Shown here piece after piece: positions 16,959 through 25,866 of a DNA stretch of 50,675 nucleotides (positions are counted from its first letter, which is position 1; the number at the start of each line of letters is the position of its first letter). Source of the DNA: Alphaproteobacteria bacterium (GTDB lineage Bacteria > Pseudomonadota > Alphaproteobacteria > Micavibrionales > Micavibrionaceae); contig JABSQP010000017.1 of NCBI GenBank assembly GCA_013215815.1, forward strand, positions 1-50,675, read 5' to 3'. A program made the translations under genes and the position numbers. The notes below the pieces were generated by a model that was not told where the DNA came from, did not search any database, and worked only from the letters and a program-made list of their open reading frames with translations.

Positions 16959-17919
16959 CAACCGTATGGTTGGGCTTGAACTCCTCAGGGCTTTGTAACG
17001 CTGCTTTGCGGAATTGGTGTAAAACCGATTTTTTCCACTGTGGTGCAACAAAGTGATCCATATACTTCATCGAAACTAGACGGAAAGGTGCCTTTACGGC
17101 CTTACCCCAACTGTAATAAATTCTAGCAAGGGGGTGGGGAACGCATATGTCATGCGTTCCTTGAATAACTGTGAGCGGTGTAGGCGACTTAACTTCTCCA
17201 CTGTTTAATAGAGCACGTGTAATATCTCCGGCTTCGGAGACTTCTTTACATCCTTTAATAAAGTTAGCCCCATAAGTGTGAGCGCTTAGAGAAAATGGTT
17301 TGTCTTTCTTTAGGCTTGCCTCAAGTTTCTCTTTTGTAAATTCATGTGCTCTCCATGGTGTTGCTCCATCCCAAAGCTCCAAGGGGAAGAGGAGGTCTTC
17401 ATCATCGTATGCAGCCGCGATGAAGTTGTTTTTGAAAGATAAGACGGGATAGAGAAGACATGACTTTGAAATACGATCATCCATTTCACGAAGTAAGATG
17501 GCGATACCGCCACCAGTCGAAAAGCCGCATAGCATTGTTTTATCAATTTCAGGAAACTCTTCGTCTAACCAATTAAGAGAAACCGTAGCATCATGCAGCA
17601 TGGACTGTGGTGAATAGCGTTCCCATTCATCTTTACGTTTTCCATGACCACTGAAATCAATTCTTAGGCTGGCAATACCTAAATCAGCATAGCGTCTTGA
17701 TATGACTGTAACTGATCCGCCATTTGTATGTCCTTCGATTTCATATAGGAACAATGCTTTTTGTGTAACGGGGATGTTTTTGGGCTGGCACAGGATGCCT
17801 TTAACTGTAGCGCCATCCTCAGTGGAGAAGCTAACTTCTCTTTCTTCTATATGGTCGGGAAGTGGGGGCTCGCCAATTGCGATGAATGAGCCAACTTCAA
17901 TGGAGGTATCTTTTGCCAT
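16867..17919 (-). CDS. Alpha/beta hydrolase
   Basis: A 350-residue cytoplasmic alpha/beta-hydrolase fold protein. It shows the oxyanion region and RIDFSGHGKRKDEW, the nucleophile elbow LCGFSTGGGIAIL with a catalytic Ser, a likely Asp in VIQGTHDICVP and a His in MKYMDHFVAPQW. This places it near the serine aminopeptidase/acyl-esterase type, but the substrate is unknown. About 45 C-terminal residues beyond the fold (from SPEEFKPNH) may be a lineage-specific tail. That tail is encoded in the stretch shared with the DUF1491 gene on the opposite strand. Confidence 0.82.
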   Translation of the reverse strand: MAKDTSIEVGSFIAIGEPPLPDHIEEREVSFSTEDGATVKGILCQPKNIPVTQKALFLYEIEGHTNGGSVTVISRRYADLGIASLRIDFSGHGKRKDEWERYSPQSMLHDATVSLNWLDEEFPEIDKTMLCGFSTGGGIAILLREMDDRISKSCLLYPVLSFKNNFIAAAYDDEDLLFPLELWDGATPWRAHEFTKEKLEASLKKDKPFSLSAHTYGANFIKGCKEVSEAGDITRALLNSGEVKSPTPLTVIQGTHDICVPHPLARIYYSWGKAVKAPFRLVSMKYMDHFVAPQWKKSVLHQFRKAALQSPEEFKPNHTVVSLRPQKKGFLDLETQLRLAKDLDHVRLNV

Positions 17920-17960
17920 AAGAATAGATAGGCAAAAGAGAAATTTATGTCAACTGATGT

Positions 17961-18089
17961 TTAAAGCCCTAAAGCTGCTGCTTTAGCTTGAAATTCTGTA
18001 ACTTCTGCTTCTGAAGCGGGGCCGTGCATGATTTGGTCAACGGTCCCTGTTGCCGCAGTTGTAAAAATACTTTCACTTAATTCAGTCAT
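17961..18089 (-). CDS. 42-residue small protein
   Basis: A short ORF reading MTELSESIFTTAATGTVDQI, then MHGPASEAEVTEFQ and ending AAALGL. It has a convincing ribosome site (GAAGGAATTAG) just before the ATG. It is acidic and not hydrophobic, with no Cys. It lies 41 nt upstream of the alpha/beta hydrolase on the same strand, so the pair may be cotranscribed. No family is recognised. The good ribosome site and lack of overlap with another gene make it likely to be real. Confidence 0.5.
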   Translation of the reverse strand: MTELSESIFTTAATGTVDQIMHGPASEAEVTEFQAKAAALGL

Positions 18090-18232
18090 ATCTAATTCCT
18101 TCGTTCTTATCATCATCGTTTAAAAACATTTACAAGCGGTTAACGGCGAAAAATTGAACCAATAACGGTCATTTTTTATCTATTTCGGGGCAAAAGGGGT
18201 TGCGGTTAAGGCGAAAAAAAGGCATATAAAGT

Positions 18233-18247
18233 GTACTTTTGTAGTAC
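18233..18247 (+). promoter_or_regulatory. Palindrome upstream of the suf operon (candidate Rrf2 operator)
   Basis: A 15-bp perfect palindrome GTACT-TTTGT-AGTAC, 36 nt before the rrf2 start, next to a TATAAA-like box at 18225-18230. Rrf2 regulators such as IscR bind imperfect palindromes near their own promoters, so autoregulation is a fair inference. The match to a known IscR site has not been tested. Confidence 0.45.
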
Positions 18248-18283
18248 GGATTTGAAGGTGAGAGTAAATCTCAATAAAAACAA

Positions 18284-18706
18284 ATGATTAAGCTATCAAA
18301 AATGACGGATTATGCTGTTGTTATCTTGGCTGAAATGGCCACCAGAGATGGACAATTGTTGAGTGCTGCGGGTCTCGCGTCACACACAAGGTTGCCCGAG
18401 CCAACCGTGTCGAAAATTCTAAAGCTGTTGACGAAAAACATGATTATTTCATCAAAGCGCGGCATTAACGGCGGTTATTCGCTTGTAAAGGCACCTGCAG
18501 AGATCGATATGGCCTCTGTCATCACGGCGCTTGATGGACCGATTGCTTTGGCGGCTTGCGTTGAGGCAAGCCCAGAGTGTTGTGATTATGCCGATAATTG
18601 CAAAATTAAAGGGCATTGGAACCCTGTAAATATTGCCATGCAGCAGGCATTGGAGCGTGTGTCATTGGCACAGATGATCAATAACAAAGGTTGTCCGAAT
18701 GAGTGA
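18284..18706 (+). CDS. Rrf2-family Fe-S-responsive regulator of the SUF operon
   Basis: A 140-residue Rrf2 winged-helix protein beginning [19 protein letters not shown], the pattern of SUF-linked IscR/SufR-type regulators. The recognition helix region [12 protein letters not shown] is clear. Candidate cluster ligands Cys92, Cys99 or Cys100, and Cys106 match the spacing of IscR (92, 98, 104), so it probably binds a 2Fe-2S cluster and adjusts suf expression to cluster supply. It is the first gene of the operon and overlaps sufB by 8 nt. Confidence 0.92.
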   Translation: MIKLSKMTDYAVVILAEMATRDGQLLSAAGLASHTRLPEPTVSKILKLLTKNMIISSKRGINGGYSLVKAPAEIDMASVITALDGPIALAACVEASPECCDYADNCKIKGHWNPVNIAMQQALERVSLAQMINNKGCPNE

Positions 18707-20186
18707 TAATACGCCTTCACATGTAGATCCGGAAACGATCGATGCAGTGAAGTCGCTTTCTACATACGAAGCGGGCTTTGAAACTGATATCGAGATGGAG
18801 TACGCGCCAAAGGGCTTAAGCGAAGAAATCATTCGTATGATTTCGGCGAAAAAGAGTGAGCCCGAATGGATGCTCGACCTTCGTTTGCAGGCTTATGAGC
18901 GTTGGCAGAAAATGCCGGAACCAGATTGGGCGAAAGTAGAGTTTCCCGAAATCGATTATCAGGATGCGTATTACTACGCGCAACCAAAGAATATGAACGC
19001 AAAACCAAAGTCATTGGATGAAGTGGATCCAAAGCTTTTGGAAACATATGAAAAGCTCGGTATTTCTTTAAAGGAACAAGAAGTCCTTGCGGGCGTTGAA
19101 GGCGCGCCAAAGGTTGCTGTTGATGCGGTTTTTGATTCTGTCTCTGTCGCGACAACATTTAAAAAATCGCTAGAAGAAGCAGGCGTAATTTTCTGCTCAA
19201 TCTCTGAGGCAATTGAAAAACATCCTGAGCTAGTGAAGAAATATCTTTGCTCTGTCGTACCGATGACAGACAACAAACATGCATGTTTGAACACAGCCTG
19301 CTTTACCGATGGATCATTTGTGTACATCCCTGAAGGGGTACGTTGTCCGATGGAACTGTCTACGTACTTCCGCATGAACGCGATTAATACAGGGCAGTTT
19401 GAGCGTACATTGATCATCGCGGATAAAGGATCATATGTTTCTTATCTGGAAGGGTGCACGGCGCCGATGCGTGATGAAAATCAGCTCCACGCAGCTGTGG
19501 TTGAATTGATCGCTCATGAAGATGCAGAAATTAAATACTCCACTGTTCAAAACTGGTATCCAGGTGATGAAAACGGTAAGGGCGGGATTTATAATTTCGT
19601 GACCAAACGCGGCCTATGTGAAGGCGCGAATTCAAAGATTAGCTGGACACAAGTTGAAACGGGCTCCGCAATTACATGGAAATACCCATCATGCGTGCTG
19701 AAAGGTGATAACTCACAAGGTGAGTTCTACTCGGTTGCCATTACAAACAATATGCAGCAAGCCGATACGGGCACGAAAATGATCCATATGGGCAAAAATA
19801 CGAAAAGCCGTATTATCTCTAAAGGGATTAGCGCCGGTAAATCCGATCAAACATATCGCGGCGCGGTGAAGATTTTGGCGGGCGCAGAAGACGCGCGTAA
19901 CTTTACGCAGTGTGATAGCTTGCTGATTGGGGATCAGTGCGGCGCGCATACAGTGCCTTATATCGAGACAAAAAATCCAAGCGCGCAGTTGGAGCACGAA
20001 GCAACAACAAGTAAGATCAGTGAAGATCAACTGTTCTATTGTCAGCAACGCGGCATTAACGAAGAAGAAGCGCTCGCTCTAATCGTGAATGGTTTTTGCC
20101 GTGAAGTGATGCAAAACCTGCCTATGGAATTCGCCGTTGAAGCACAAAAGCTTGTCGGGATTAGTCTGGAGGGGAGTGTTGGTTAA
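18699..20186 (+). CDS. sufB: Fe-S cluster scaffold subunit SufB
   Basis: SufB is the core of the SufBC2D scaffold on which Fe-S clusters are built in the cytoplasm. The 495 residues match the family. Diagnostic segments are [72 protein letters not shown] and [19 protein letters not shown]. sufC and sufD are not next to it but lie 2.5 kb downstream, after six unrelated small genes. Confidence 0.98.
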   Translation: MSDNTPSHVDPETIDAVKSLSTYEAGFETDIEMEYAPKGLSEEIIRMISAKKSEPEWMLDLRLQAYERWQKMPEPDWAKVEFPEIDYQDAYYYAQPKNMNAKPKSLDEVDPKLLETYEKLGISLKEQEVLAGVEGAPKVAVDAVFDSVSVATTFKKSLEEAGVIFCSISEAIEKHPELVKKYLCSVVPMTDNKHACLNTACFTDGSFVYIPEGVRCPMELSTYFRMNAINTGQFERTLIIADKGSYVSYLEGCTAPMRDENQLHAAVVELIAHEDAEIKYSTVQNWYPGDENGKGGIYNFVTKRGLCEGANSKISWTQVETGSAITWKYPSCVLKGDNSQGEFYSVAITNNMQQADTGTKMIHMGKNTKSRIISKGISAGKSDQTYRGAVKILAGAEDARNFTQCDSLLIGDQCGAHTVPYIETKNPSAQLEHEATTSKISEDQLFYCQQRGINEEEALALIVNGFCREVMQNLPMEFAVEAQKLVGISLEGSVG

Positions 20187-20400
20187 AAAAGAAATTACGA
20201 TGGTTGTTGTTCTCAGTTTGCTTACATTTGTACTTTTTATTTTTAATGCAATTGTTTGGTTTTTTTCTCTGGGGCCACCTTCAGGGTTAGATACTCCGTG
20301 GGATATAGCTCAGCCTGAGTTATTTATAATGTTTTGTTCTAGTGTTTTCGCTTTAATAACTTATCTTTTTTGTAAGAGAAAAAGTAAAAAACGAATTTAA
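20179..20400 (+). CDS. Small two-helix membrane protein inserted in suf
   Basis: A 73-residue protein of unknown function with two hydrophobic segments, one early ([20 protein letters not shown]) and one near [17 protein letters not shown], then a basic tail KRKSKKRI. The TTG at 20179 has a strong ribosome site (GGAGGGG) and overlaps the sufB stop by 8 nt; the ATG at 20200 is the alternative. It is noticeably AT-rich relative to sufB. It is the first of six genes between sufB and sufC. Confidence 0.55.
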   Translation: MVKKEITMVVVLSLLTFVLFIFNAIVWFFSLGPPSGLDTPWDIAQPELFIMFCSSVFALITYLFCKRKSKKRI

Positions 20401-20414
20401 ATGGTAATGAGGTA

Positions 20415-20696
20415 ATGATGTTACAAGTAATACCGGCGACAACGCCGCCAGAGATGACGGATACGTGGTTTAGAGGGGCGGATTTATTGCCCAACTCAAC
20501 GATTGGATCGCTTGCGATCATGGTTGGGCTTTTTATTTTGATTTTGGTGCTCGTGCCATTTGCGAAATCGCTACAAGAGCGTTTGAGTAAGTTCAATCTT
20601 AGAAAGATCCTTGTATGGGTGGGATCGATTGCTTTGCTGGTATGGCTGGTTGATCATTTTGGTCTTATTGCTTTGGCGCAAAGTTACTTAAAATAA
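20415..20696 (+). CDS. Small membrane protein inserted in suf
   Basis: A 93-residue protein with two predicted membrane helices, around residues 31-50 (IGSLAIMVGLFILILVLVPF) and 64-81 (ILVWVGSIALLVWLVDHF). A short basic loop with KSLQERLSKFNLRK lies between them. Two consecutive ATG codons open the frame. No family is recognised. It is cotranscribed by position with the suf genes. Confidence 0.6.
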   Translation: MMLQVIPATTPPEMTDTWFRGADLLPNSTIGSLAIMVGLFILILVLVPFAKSLQERLSKFNLRKILVWVGSIALLVWLVDHFGLIALAQSYLK

Positions 20697-20732
20697 TTAC
20701 TGATAAATAACCAAAAATAAAAAGTAGGAAAA

Positions 20733-21083
20733 ATGACAAATAACAAACCAATTCTATCGGCGGAACCAACACAAGCGGTGAAAGAAATGCTTGAGATCAC
20801 AGAAGAGCTCTGCGCGCGTATGGATATTGAAACAAATGCGCTTGCGCAAAACGACGGGACGAGCTTTTCCATGAATGAGATGGATAAAGAGCATGTTGCA
20901 AAGATCTATGATCAGGCCGCAGCAGAGTTCCACGGTCGTCTCGGTGAGTTTCAGGGGGTAGATAAGGCGCTCATGGATAAATTGCAAAACGCGGTTGGGC
21001 TTCTGCGTCAATCAACAATGAGCGGCCTGCGTATTATGGAACGCATTGACCCTCAGTCGAATAATCCGGAGGCAATTTCATGA
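20733..21083 (+). CDS. Small helical cytoplasmic protein inserted in suf
   Basis: A 116-residue, mostly helical, acidic protein with no signal or membrane segment. Heptad-like stretches (AVKEMLEITEELCARMDIE and LMDKLQNAVGLLRQSTMSG) suggest a coiled coil or helical bundle. It has a good ribosome site (AGTAGGAAAA). It overlaps the next gene by 4 nt (ATGA), a sign of translational coupling. The helical layout loosely recalls FlgN-like chaperones, but this is too weak for a name. Confidence 0.6.
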   Translation: MTNNKPILSAEPTQAVKEMLEITEELCARMDIETNALAQNDGTSFSMNEMDKEHVAKIYDQAAAEFHGRLGEFQGVDKALMDKLQNAVGLLRQSTMSGLRIMERIDPQSNNPEAIS

Positions 21084-21493
21084 TTGATAAGGAAGTTAAA
21101 AATTTTATGGAAGAAGAGCAGGAGAAGAAAGCGCTCAAAATTTTCTTCTCTAGTGGTCACTTCACAGGCATAGCCGTTGGTCTTGTCTTACTTGCACTTT
21201 TAGCGCCTGTACTAGGACGTGGTGGTTTAGGTGATGCATTGGCTGAAGTGTTTATGCGTTACGGTGTTTATCTCTTCGCTTATGTTGCATTGATGATGGC
21301 TGTTTACGTTTTTATGCGGAAGCAAATTTTTGACGTAAATGTTTTTATGCGTTGGATCGTGCTACCGACTTTGGCGGTTTTATTTTGTCTTGATGGTTAT
21401 AACGCCATTATGAATCCACAGAGCTTGGATGAGATGAGAGACAGCGCGCGTCTCGAAGCAGATGCTAGAATGGAACAGGTAGGGCTAGAATGA
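21080..21493 (+). CDS. Membrane protein with three or so helices, inserted in suf
   Basis: A 137-residue protein with a charged N-terminus (EEEQEKKALKIFF) and about three transmembrane helices, at FTGIAVGLVLLALLAPVLG, YGVYLFAYVALMMAVYVFM and MRWIVLPTLAVLFCLDGY. The C-terminus is acidic (SLDEMRDSARLEADAR). It overlaps both neighbours by 4 nt, so the three genes are a tightly coupled unit. Function is unknown. Confidence 0.6.
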   Translation: MIDKEVKNFMEEEQEKKALKIFFSSGHFTGIAVGLVLLALLAPVLGRGGLGDALAEVFMRYGVYLFAYVALMMAVYVFMRKQIFDVNVFMRWIVLPTLAVLFCLDGYNAIMNPQSLDEMRDSARLEADARMEQVGLE

Positions 21494-21933
21494 TGAATAC
21501 GTGGTGGATACTCGCAATTATGTCTGGCGCAGGTTTGGCCACGCGAAACCTGTCTTTTAAGGCCGCTGGCGGGCAAATTGATGCTGCGCTTGCTGCGCTT
21601 ATTCTTGCAATTGCCATGACCGTTGTTTCTGCAGGGTATTACATCATTAATCGTATGCAAACGGCACAACCATTTATACCAGAGAGCGTGGCGATGCAGC
21701 CTATGTTGCTGTGTGTGCTTGCGGGGGTAGGGGTCGCTGCAGCGAATATTTTATTGGCGCTTGCTTATAAGCAAGGAGGATATGCGTCTTTAACGGCAAT
21801 TTTGCAAAATGGATTTTCTATCGTTGTGACGCTAATGCTTGGTTTTTTACTTCTCTCTGAGGTGATTAGACCAATGCAACTTTTGGGTATTCTGGTCACG
21901 TTCGGTGGTATGTGGATGGTAACGAAAGGGTAG
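21490..21933 (+). CDS. Single-repeat EamA/SMR-like membrane protein
   Basis: A 147-residue membrane protein with about five helices, equivalent to one half of a DMT permease (WWILAIMSGAGLATRNLSFKAAG at the start; a final GILVTFGGMWMVTKG helix). Half-size members usually act as dimers, so it could export a small metabolite. It overlaps the preceding gene by 4 nt and lies 4 nt before the DotI-like gene. It differs from the full-length DMT paralogues elsewhere in the window, which end in a YREK/YREH signature. Confidence 0.65.
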   Translation: MMNTWWILAIMSGAGLATRNLSFKAAGGQIDAALAALILAIAMTVVSAGYYIINRMQTAQPFIPESVAMQPMLLCVLAGVGVAAANILLALAYKQGGYASLTAILQNGFSIVVTLMLGFLLLSEVIRPMQLLGILVTFGGMWMVTKG

Positions 21934-21937
21934 TGCT

Positions 21938-22651
21938 ATGCGTGTTTTATTAAGTGTAACTTTTATTTTATTTATCGCTCTAATTTCTTCTGGGATTGCT
22001 TATCATTCTTGGATTGTAGGTAATTTGGAGAAAAGCGTTGATAAGAAGGTGTTGATGAGGTCTACACAAGTTATTGGTCAAAAAGTAGAAGAACTGAAAG
22101 AAGCGCATTCCTTGGAGATTCAAAAAGTAAAGGACGACTCAAAGAAAGAATTGCAAGCCCTATATTACGATTATATTGCAGAGCCGCATAAGGGCGTATT
22201 GTTAGAACAGGAGTTTAAAAAAGGCTATCGCAATAAAACAATAGCCGCAAATGACTCTGGGTACATCTTATGGGCTGCTGAAGTTATCGGCCGAGCACTT
22301 AGTTTTGGGTTTAATGATTTTGATCAGAGAATGGAAGGCGTTCGACCTTATTTTACTGACCAGGCTTATGCGGGCTTTTTAAAAGTAATTGATTCCAGTT
22401 TTATTTCTAAAGATATCGTTACCAGAAATAATTTTGTTGTAGATACGCTTCCAAATACTCCTGCCGTGATGATGAGTATAAGAGAAAATGAGGCGGGACA
22501 TGTGTCGCAAATTATATACGAATTTTCTGTTTCTATAGGACTATATTCGGGATTGAAAGTGAGCAGTAAACAGGCCCGAGTTATTGTGGTCTTGAATGTG
22601 GAAGATCCTAAAAAACTAAAAATTGAACAATTAATTTTAAAGCAGTTGTAA
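21938..22651 (+). CDS. DotI/IcmL-like (VirB8-fold-like) membrane protein
   Basis: A 237-residue protein with one N-terminal membrane anchor (VLLSVTFILFIALISSGIAY), a charged coiled linker and a globular periplasmic part. That part reads ILWAAEVIGRALSFGFNDFD, VRPYFTDQAYAGFLKVIDSS, FVVDTLPNTPAVM and a final series of beta strands. This order and the YFT-x-GFL block resemble DotI/IcmL/TraM of type IVB secretion, an inner-membrane VirB8-like fold. No other secretion gene is adjacent. It lies 4 nt before sufC. The name is a resemblance, not proof. Confidence 0.55.
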   Translation: MRVLLSVTFILFIALISSGIAYHSWIVGNLEKSVDKKVLMRSTQVIGQKVEELKEAHSLEIQKVKDDSKKELQALYYDYIAEPHKGVLLEQEFKKGYRNKTIAANDSGYILWAAEVIGRALSFGFNDFDQRMEGVRPYFTDQAYAGFLKVIDSSFISKDIVTRNNFVVDTLPNTPAVMMSIRENEAGHVSQIIYEFSVSIGLYSGLKVSSKQARVIVVLNVEDPKKLKIEQLILKQL

Positions 22652-22655
22652 AGCT

Positions 22656-23405
22656 ATGATTGAAATTAAAAATTTAAAAGCCGAAATTGACGGCAAAGAA
22701 ATTATCAAAGGCCTCGACCTTTCTATTGGCAATGGTGAAGTGCACGCGATTATGGGGCCAAATGGCGCGGGTAAATCAACGCGGTCTTACGTACTGTCTG
22801 GCCGAGATGGTTATGAAGTGACCGGCGGTAGCGCGGAGCTGGATGGTGAAGATATTCTTGAGCTCGAACCAGATGAGCGTGCGGCGGCAGGTGTTTTCTT
22901 GGCATTCCAATACCCAGTTGAAATTCCTGGCGTTCAAATGACAACGTTTTTGAAAACGGCTGTGAATTCTGTGCGCACTGCGCGCGGTGAAGAAGAGCTA
23001 GATGCGCTTGGTTTCCTAAAGCTTATGAAGAGCACATGTAAGAAACTTGGTATTTCAGAAGACATGATGAAGCGTGCGGTTAACGTTGGCTTTTCAGGAG
23101 GTGAGAAAAAACGTAACGAGGTGCTGCAAATGGCAATGTTAGAGCCAAAGTTTGCTGTGCTGGATGAAACAGATTCTGGTCTGGATATTGATGCGCTGAA
23201 AATCGTAGCTGATGGCGTAAACGCCCTGCGCGCGCAAAATCGTTCATTCCTTGTGATTACACACTATCAACGTCTTCTTGATTACATTAAGCCAGATTAC
23301 GTTCATGTGTTGGCAGACGGTCAGATTGTAAAATCAGGCGGTCCTGAGCTTGCTCTGGAGCTTGAAGAAAAAGGCTATGCAGAATTTGTAGGAGAGCCAG
23401 CTTAA
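22656..23405 (+). CDS. sufC: SUF ATPase SufC
   Basis: SufC is the ABC-type ATPase that powers the SufBCD scaffold. The 249-residue protein has Walker A GPNGAGKST at residues 34-42, the ABC signature in VGFSGGEKKRNEVLQMAM, Walker B FAVLDETDSGLD and the switch His in VITHYQRLLDYI. It follows the DotI-like gene by 4 nt and precedes sufD by 2 nt. Confidence 0.98.
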   Translation: MIEIKNLKAEIDGKEIIKGLDLSIGNGEVHAIMGPNGAGKSTRSYVLSGRDGYEVTGGSAELDGEDILELEPDERAAAGVFLAFQYPVEIPGVQMTTFLKTAVNSVRTARGEEELDALGFLKLMKSTCKKLGISEDMMKRAVNVGFSGGEKKRNEVLQMAMLEPKFAVLDETDSGLDIDALKIVADGVNALRAQNRSFLVITHYQRLLDYIKPDYVHVLADGQIVKSGGPELALELEEKGYAEFVGEPA

Positions 23406-23407
23406 CG

Positions 23408-24643
23408 ATGGGAGCAGCCATTAAATTTGCGGCGCGGTATAAATCCGAAACGTCAGATCTAGCTTTGCAAGGTTGGGATGCGTTTGTGGCGGAAACAAAT
23501 GCGCCTGATTATATTCAGGCGCTGCGTAAGCGTTCGGCTGAAAAAGTGCGTATGGCTGGCTTGCCAACGCCAAAGTTAGAGCGCTTTAAGTACTTTAACT
23601 TGCCGGCTTATTTGAAAAAGAATGTGTTAGAGTTCGGCGCAGCCAACATAGAAGTGAACGGTAACACAGAGTTCGTTCAGGAATTAACTGCTGCTTGGAA
23701 ATTAGAATGCGTTCAGCGTTGGTTAGAAGTGATGCCTGTTGGTGAAGATAAATACGGCGATATGATGCTATGGGACTTGGCCAATGCCTTGATCGCAAGC
23801 GGCCATATTGTAAACGTTCCTGAAGGCGAAAAAGTATCAGAGCCTGTTTTGATTAAATATGATGCGGTCAATGAATCGGCGAGCACGTATCGCCAGCTCA
23901 TTCGTGCAGCGGCAAATTCTGAAATTACGTTGATTGAAACGCATGCTGGTCAGGGCTCCTATTGGAAGAATGCGCTGACGCAAATTAAAGTCGAGAAGGG
24001 CGCGCGCGTTCGTCTCTTTCGTATGCAAGATAATAGCGCAGAGAGCCTTTACACACAAAACACACATGTTGAGATTGAAGAAGGCGGTTTGTATGAGGAA
24101 TTTACTCTAACCACAGGCGCTGCGCTCAGCCGTAACCAAGTTCATGTTGAATTACTTGGTGAGAATGCAGATGTGCATGTGAATGGTGTTAATCTCCTTT
24201 CTGGTAAGCAGGTAGGAGATACGACAATCACAGTGGAGCATAAAGCGCCGCATTGTGTGTCGAACCAAAACGCGCGCAATGTTGTAACAGATCAAGCCAT
24301 AGGGACCTTCCAAGGTAAAGCGCATGTTCATCAGATCGCCCAAAAGACAGATGGATATCAGCTCTCTAATACATTGCTCTTATCACCTCAGGCGACGATG
24401 AATACAAAGCCTGAGCTTGAGATTTATGCGGATGATGTAAAATGTTCTCACGGGGCCACATCGGGCCGTCTTGATGAGGATGCTATATTTTATCTGCGTG
24501 CGCGCGGTATCAAGAAAGCAGATGCAGAGATGCTTTTAACCAAAGCGTTCATCAGTGAACTTATTGACGAAATTAGTTGCGATAATTTCAAAGAAACAGT
24601 CATGGAGCGCGCCGACGAATGGTTGCAAGGAGCGTTAGTATGA
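23408..24643 (+). CDS. sufD: Fe-S assembly protein SufD
   Basis: SufD is the partner of SufB in the scaffold and is required for iron acquisition into the cluster. The 411-residue protein has the typical divergent N-terminus and a conserved C-terminal beta-helix ending with KPELEIYADDVKCSHGATSG, DEDAIFYLRARGI and a final helical block. Its stop overlaps the sufS start (ATGA at 24640). Confidence 0.96.
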   Translation: MGAAIKFAARYKSETSDLALQGWDAFVAETNAPDYIQALRKRSAEKVRMAGLPTPKLERFKYFNLPAYLKKNVLEFGAANIEVNGNTEFVQELTAAWKLECVQRWLEVMPVGEDKYGDMMLWDLANALIASGHIVNVPEGEKVSEPVLIKYDAVNESASTYRQLIRAAANSEITLIETHAGQGSYWKNALTQIKVEKGARVRLFRMQDNSAESLYTQNTHVEIEEGGLYEEFTLTTGAALSRNQVHVELLGENADVHVNGVNLLSGKQVGDTTITVEHKAPHCVSNQNARNVVTDQAIGTFQGKAHVHQIAQKTDGYQLSNTLLLSPQATMNTKPELEIYADDVKCSHGATSGRLDEDAIFYLRARGIKKADAEMLLTKAFISELIDEISCDNFKETVMERADEWLQGALV

Positions 24644-25866
24644 CAACGCCGCTTAGCGCTTATAGAGATGACTTCCCAGGGTTAAAGGAGCCAATGAATG
24701 GTAAATCTTTAGCGTATCTGGATAGCGGCTCATCTGCGCAAAAGCCTCAGGTCGTTATTGATGCAATGAATACGGCGCTGACAAAACATTATGCGAATAT
24801 TCACCGCGGCCTTTATGCGAATTCTCAAGTGACGACGCAAGCTTATGAAGATGTGCGCGGTAAAGTTGCGAGCTTTATTGGTGCGGCGAGTGAGAATGAG
24901 ATTGTCTTTGTTCGTAATTCAACAGAAGGGGCTAACCTCGTTGCGCAAAGCTGGGCGCGCTATAACCTTAAAAAAGGTGATGAGATTATCCTGACTGAGA
25001 TGGAGCATCACGCCAATATTGTTCCGTGGCAATTACTCGCCGAGCAAACGGGTGTTGTTTTAAAAGTTGTTCCTGTTCTTGATGATGGAACGCTTGATTA
25101 CGGAACTTATGTTTCTTACCTCAATGAAAAAACAAAGATGGTGACACTCGTTCATGTGTCCAATTCTTTGGGTACTGTGAACCCGGTTCAAAAGTTTATT
25201 GCCGCAGCGAAAGATTTTAACGCGGATATCAAATGCCTGATCGATGGATCGCAGTCTGTTGTTCATGCTGAAGTAAACGTCCAAGAGCTGGGTTGTGATT
25301 TCTTCGTTTTTACTGGGCATAAACTTTATGGACCGAATGGAATAGGTGTCCTTTGGGGGCGTTATGATGTTTTGGATGGTATGCCGCCATATCAAGGGGG
25401 CGGTGATATGATTGAAACGGTTTCTTTTGATGGAACGGTCTATAAAAATGCACCTTACCGCTTTGAAGCTGGAACGCCGGCAATAGCAGAAGTGATTGGC
25501 CTTGGCGCAGCGATTGATTACGTCAGTCAGATAGGTATGAGCGCAATTGCGACACATGAAAAAGCATTGCTTGATTATATGATGACGCAGCTTGCAACTA
25601 TTGACGGTTTGACTTATTACGGTAACGCGCAAGAGAAGGCGGGAATCGTGTCCTTCACAGCAGATTGGGCCCATATAAGCGATATTGCGATGATCCTCGA
25701 TCAGTGCGGCGTTGCGGTTCGTACGGGGCACCATTGTTGTATGCCGCTGATGCAGCGTTTTGGTGTTGAAGGAACAGCGCGCGTTTCGATCGGATTATAT
25801 ACGAATAAAGATGATATAGATCAGCTTGTCTCTGCGTTAGAGAAAGCTAAGGAGATGCTCTCATGA
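24640..25866 (+). CDS. sufS: Cysteine desulfurase SufS
   Basis: SufS is the PLP enzyme that takes sulfur from cysteine for Fe-S assembly. The start at 24640 overlaps sufD by 4 nt and has an AAGGAG site, giving 408 residues. PLP-binding Lys228 lies in FTGHKLYGPNG, Asp202 in IDGSQSV, and the sulfur-carrying nucleophile is Cys366 in RTGHHCCMPL. An upstream in-frame start would add seven residues and is less likely. No sufE is in the operon, so the sulfur acceptor may be encoded elsewhere. Confidence 0.97.
   Translation: MTTPLSAYRDDFPGLKEPMNGKSLAYLDSGSSAQKPQVVIDAMNTALTKHYANIHRGLYANSQVTTQAYEDVRGKVASFIGAASENEIVFVRNSTEGANLVAQSWARYNLKKGDEIILTEMEHHANIVPWQLLAEQTGVVLKVVPVLDDGTLDYGTYVSYLNEKTKMVTLVHVSNSLGTVNPVQKFIAAAKDFNADIKCLIDGSQSVVHAEVNVQELGCDFFVFTGHKLYGPNGIGVLWGRYDVLDGMPPYQGGGDMIETVSFDGTVYKNAPYRFEAGTPAIAEVIGLGAAIDYVSQIGMSAIATHEKALLDYMMTQLATIDGLTYYGNAQEKAGIVSFTADWAHISDIAMILDQCGVAVRTGHHCCMPLMQRFGVEGTARVSIGLYTNKDDIDQLVSALEKAKEMLS

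Noticed and set aside
18829-19417. Minus-strand frames of 109 and 147 codons inside sufB.
   Set aside because: They are antisense to a clearly real gene, with no ribosome site or family resemblance.
25060-25734. A long 224-codon minus-strand frame inside sufS.
   Set aside because: It lies fully within the coding region of sufS, whose product has all catalytic residues; the antisense product looks like no protein family and has many His and Cys from antisense codons.
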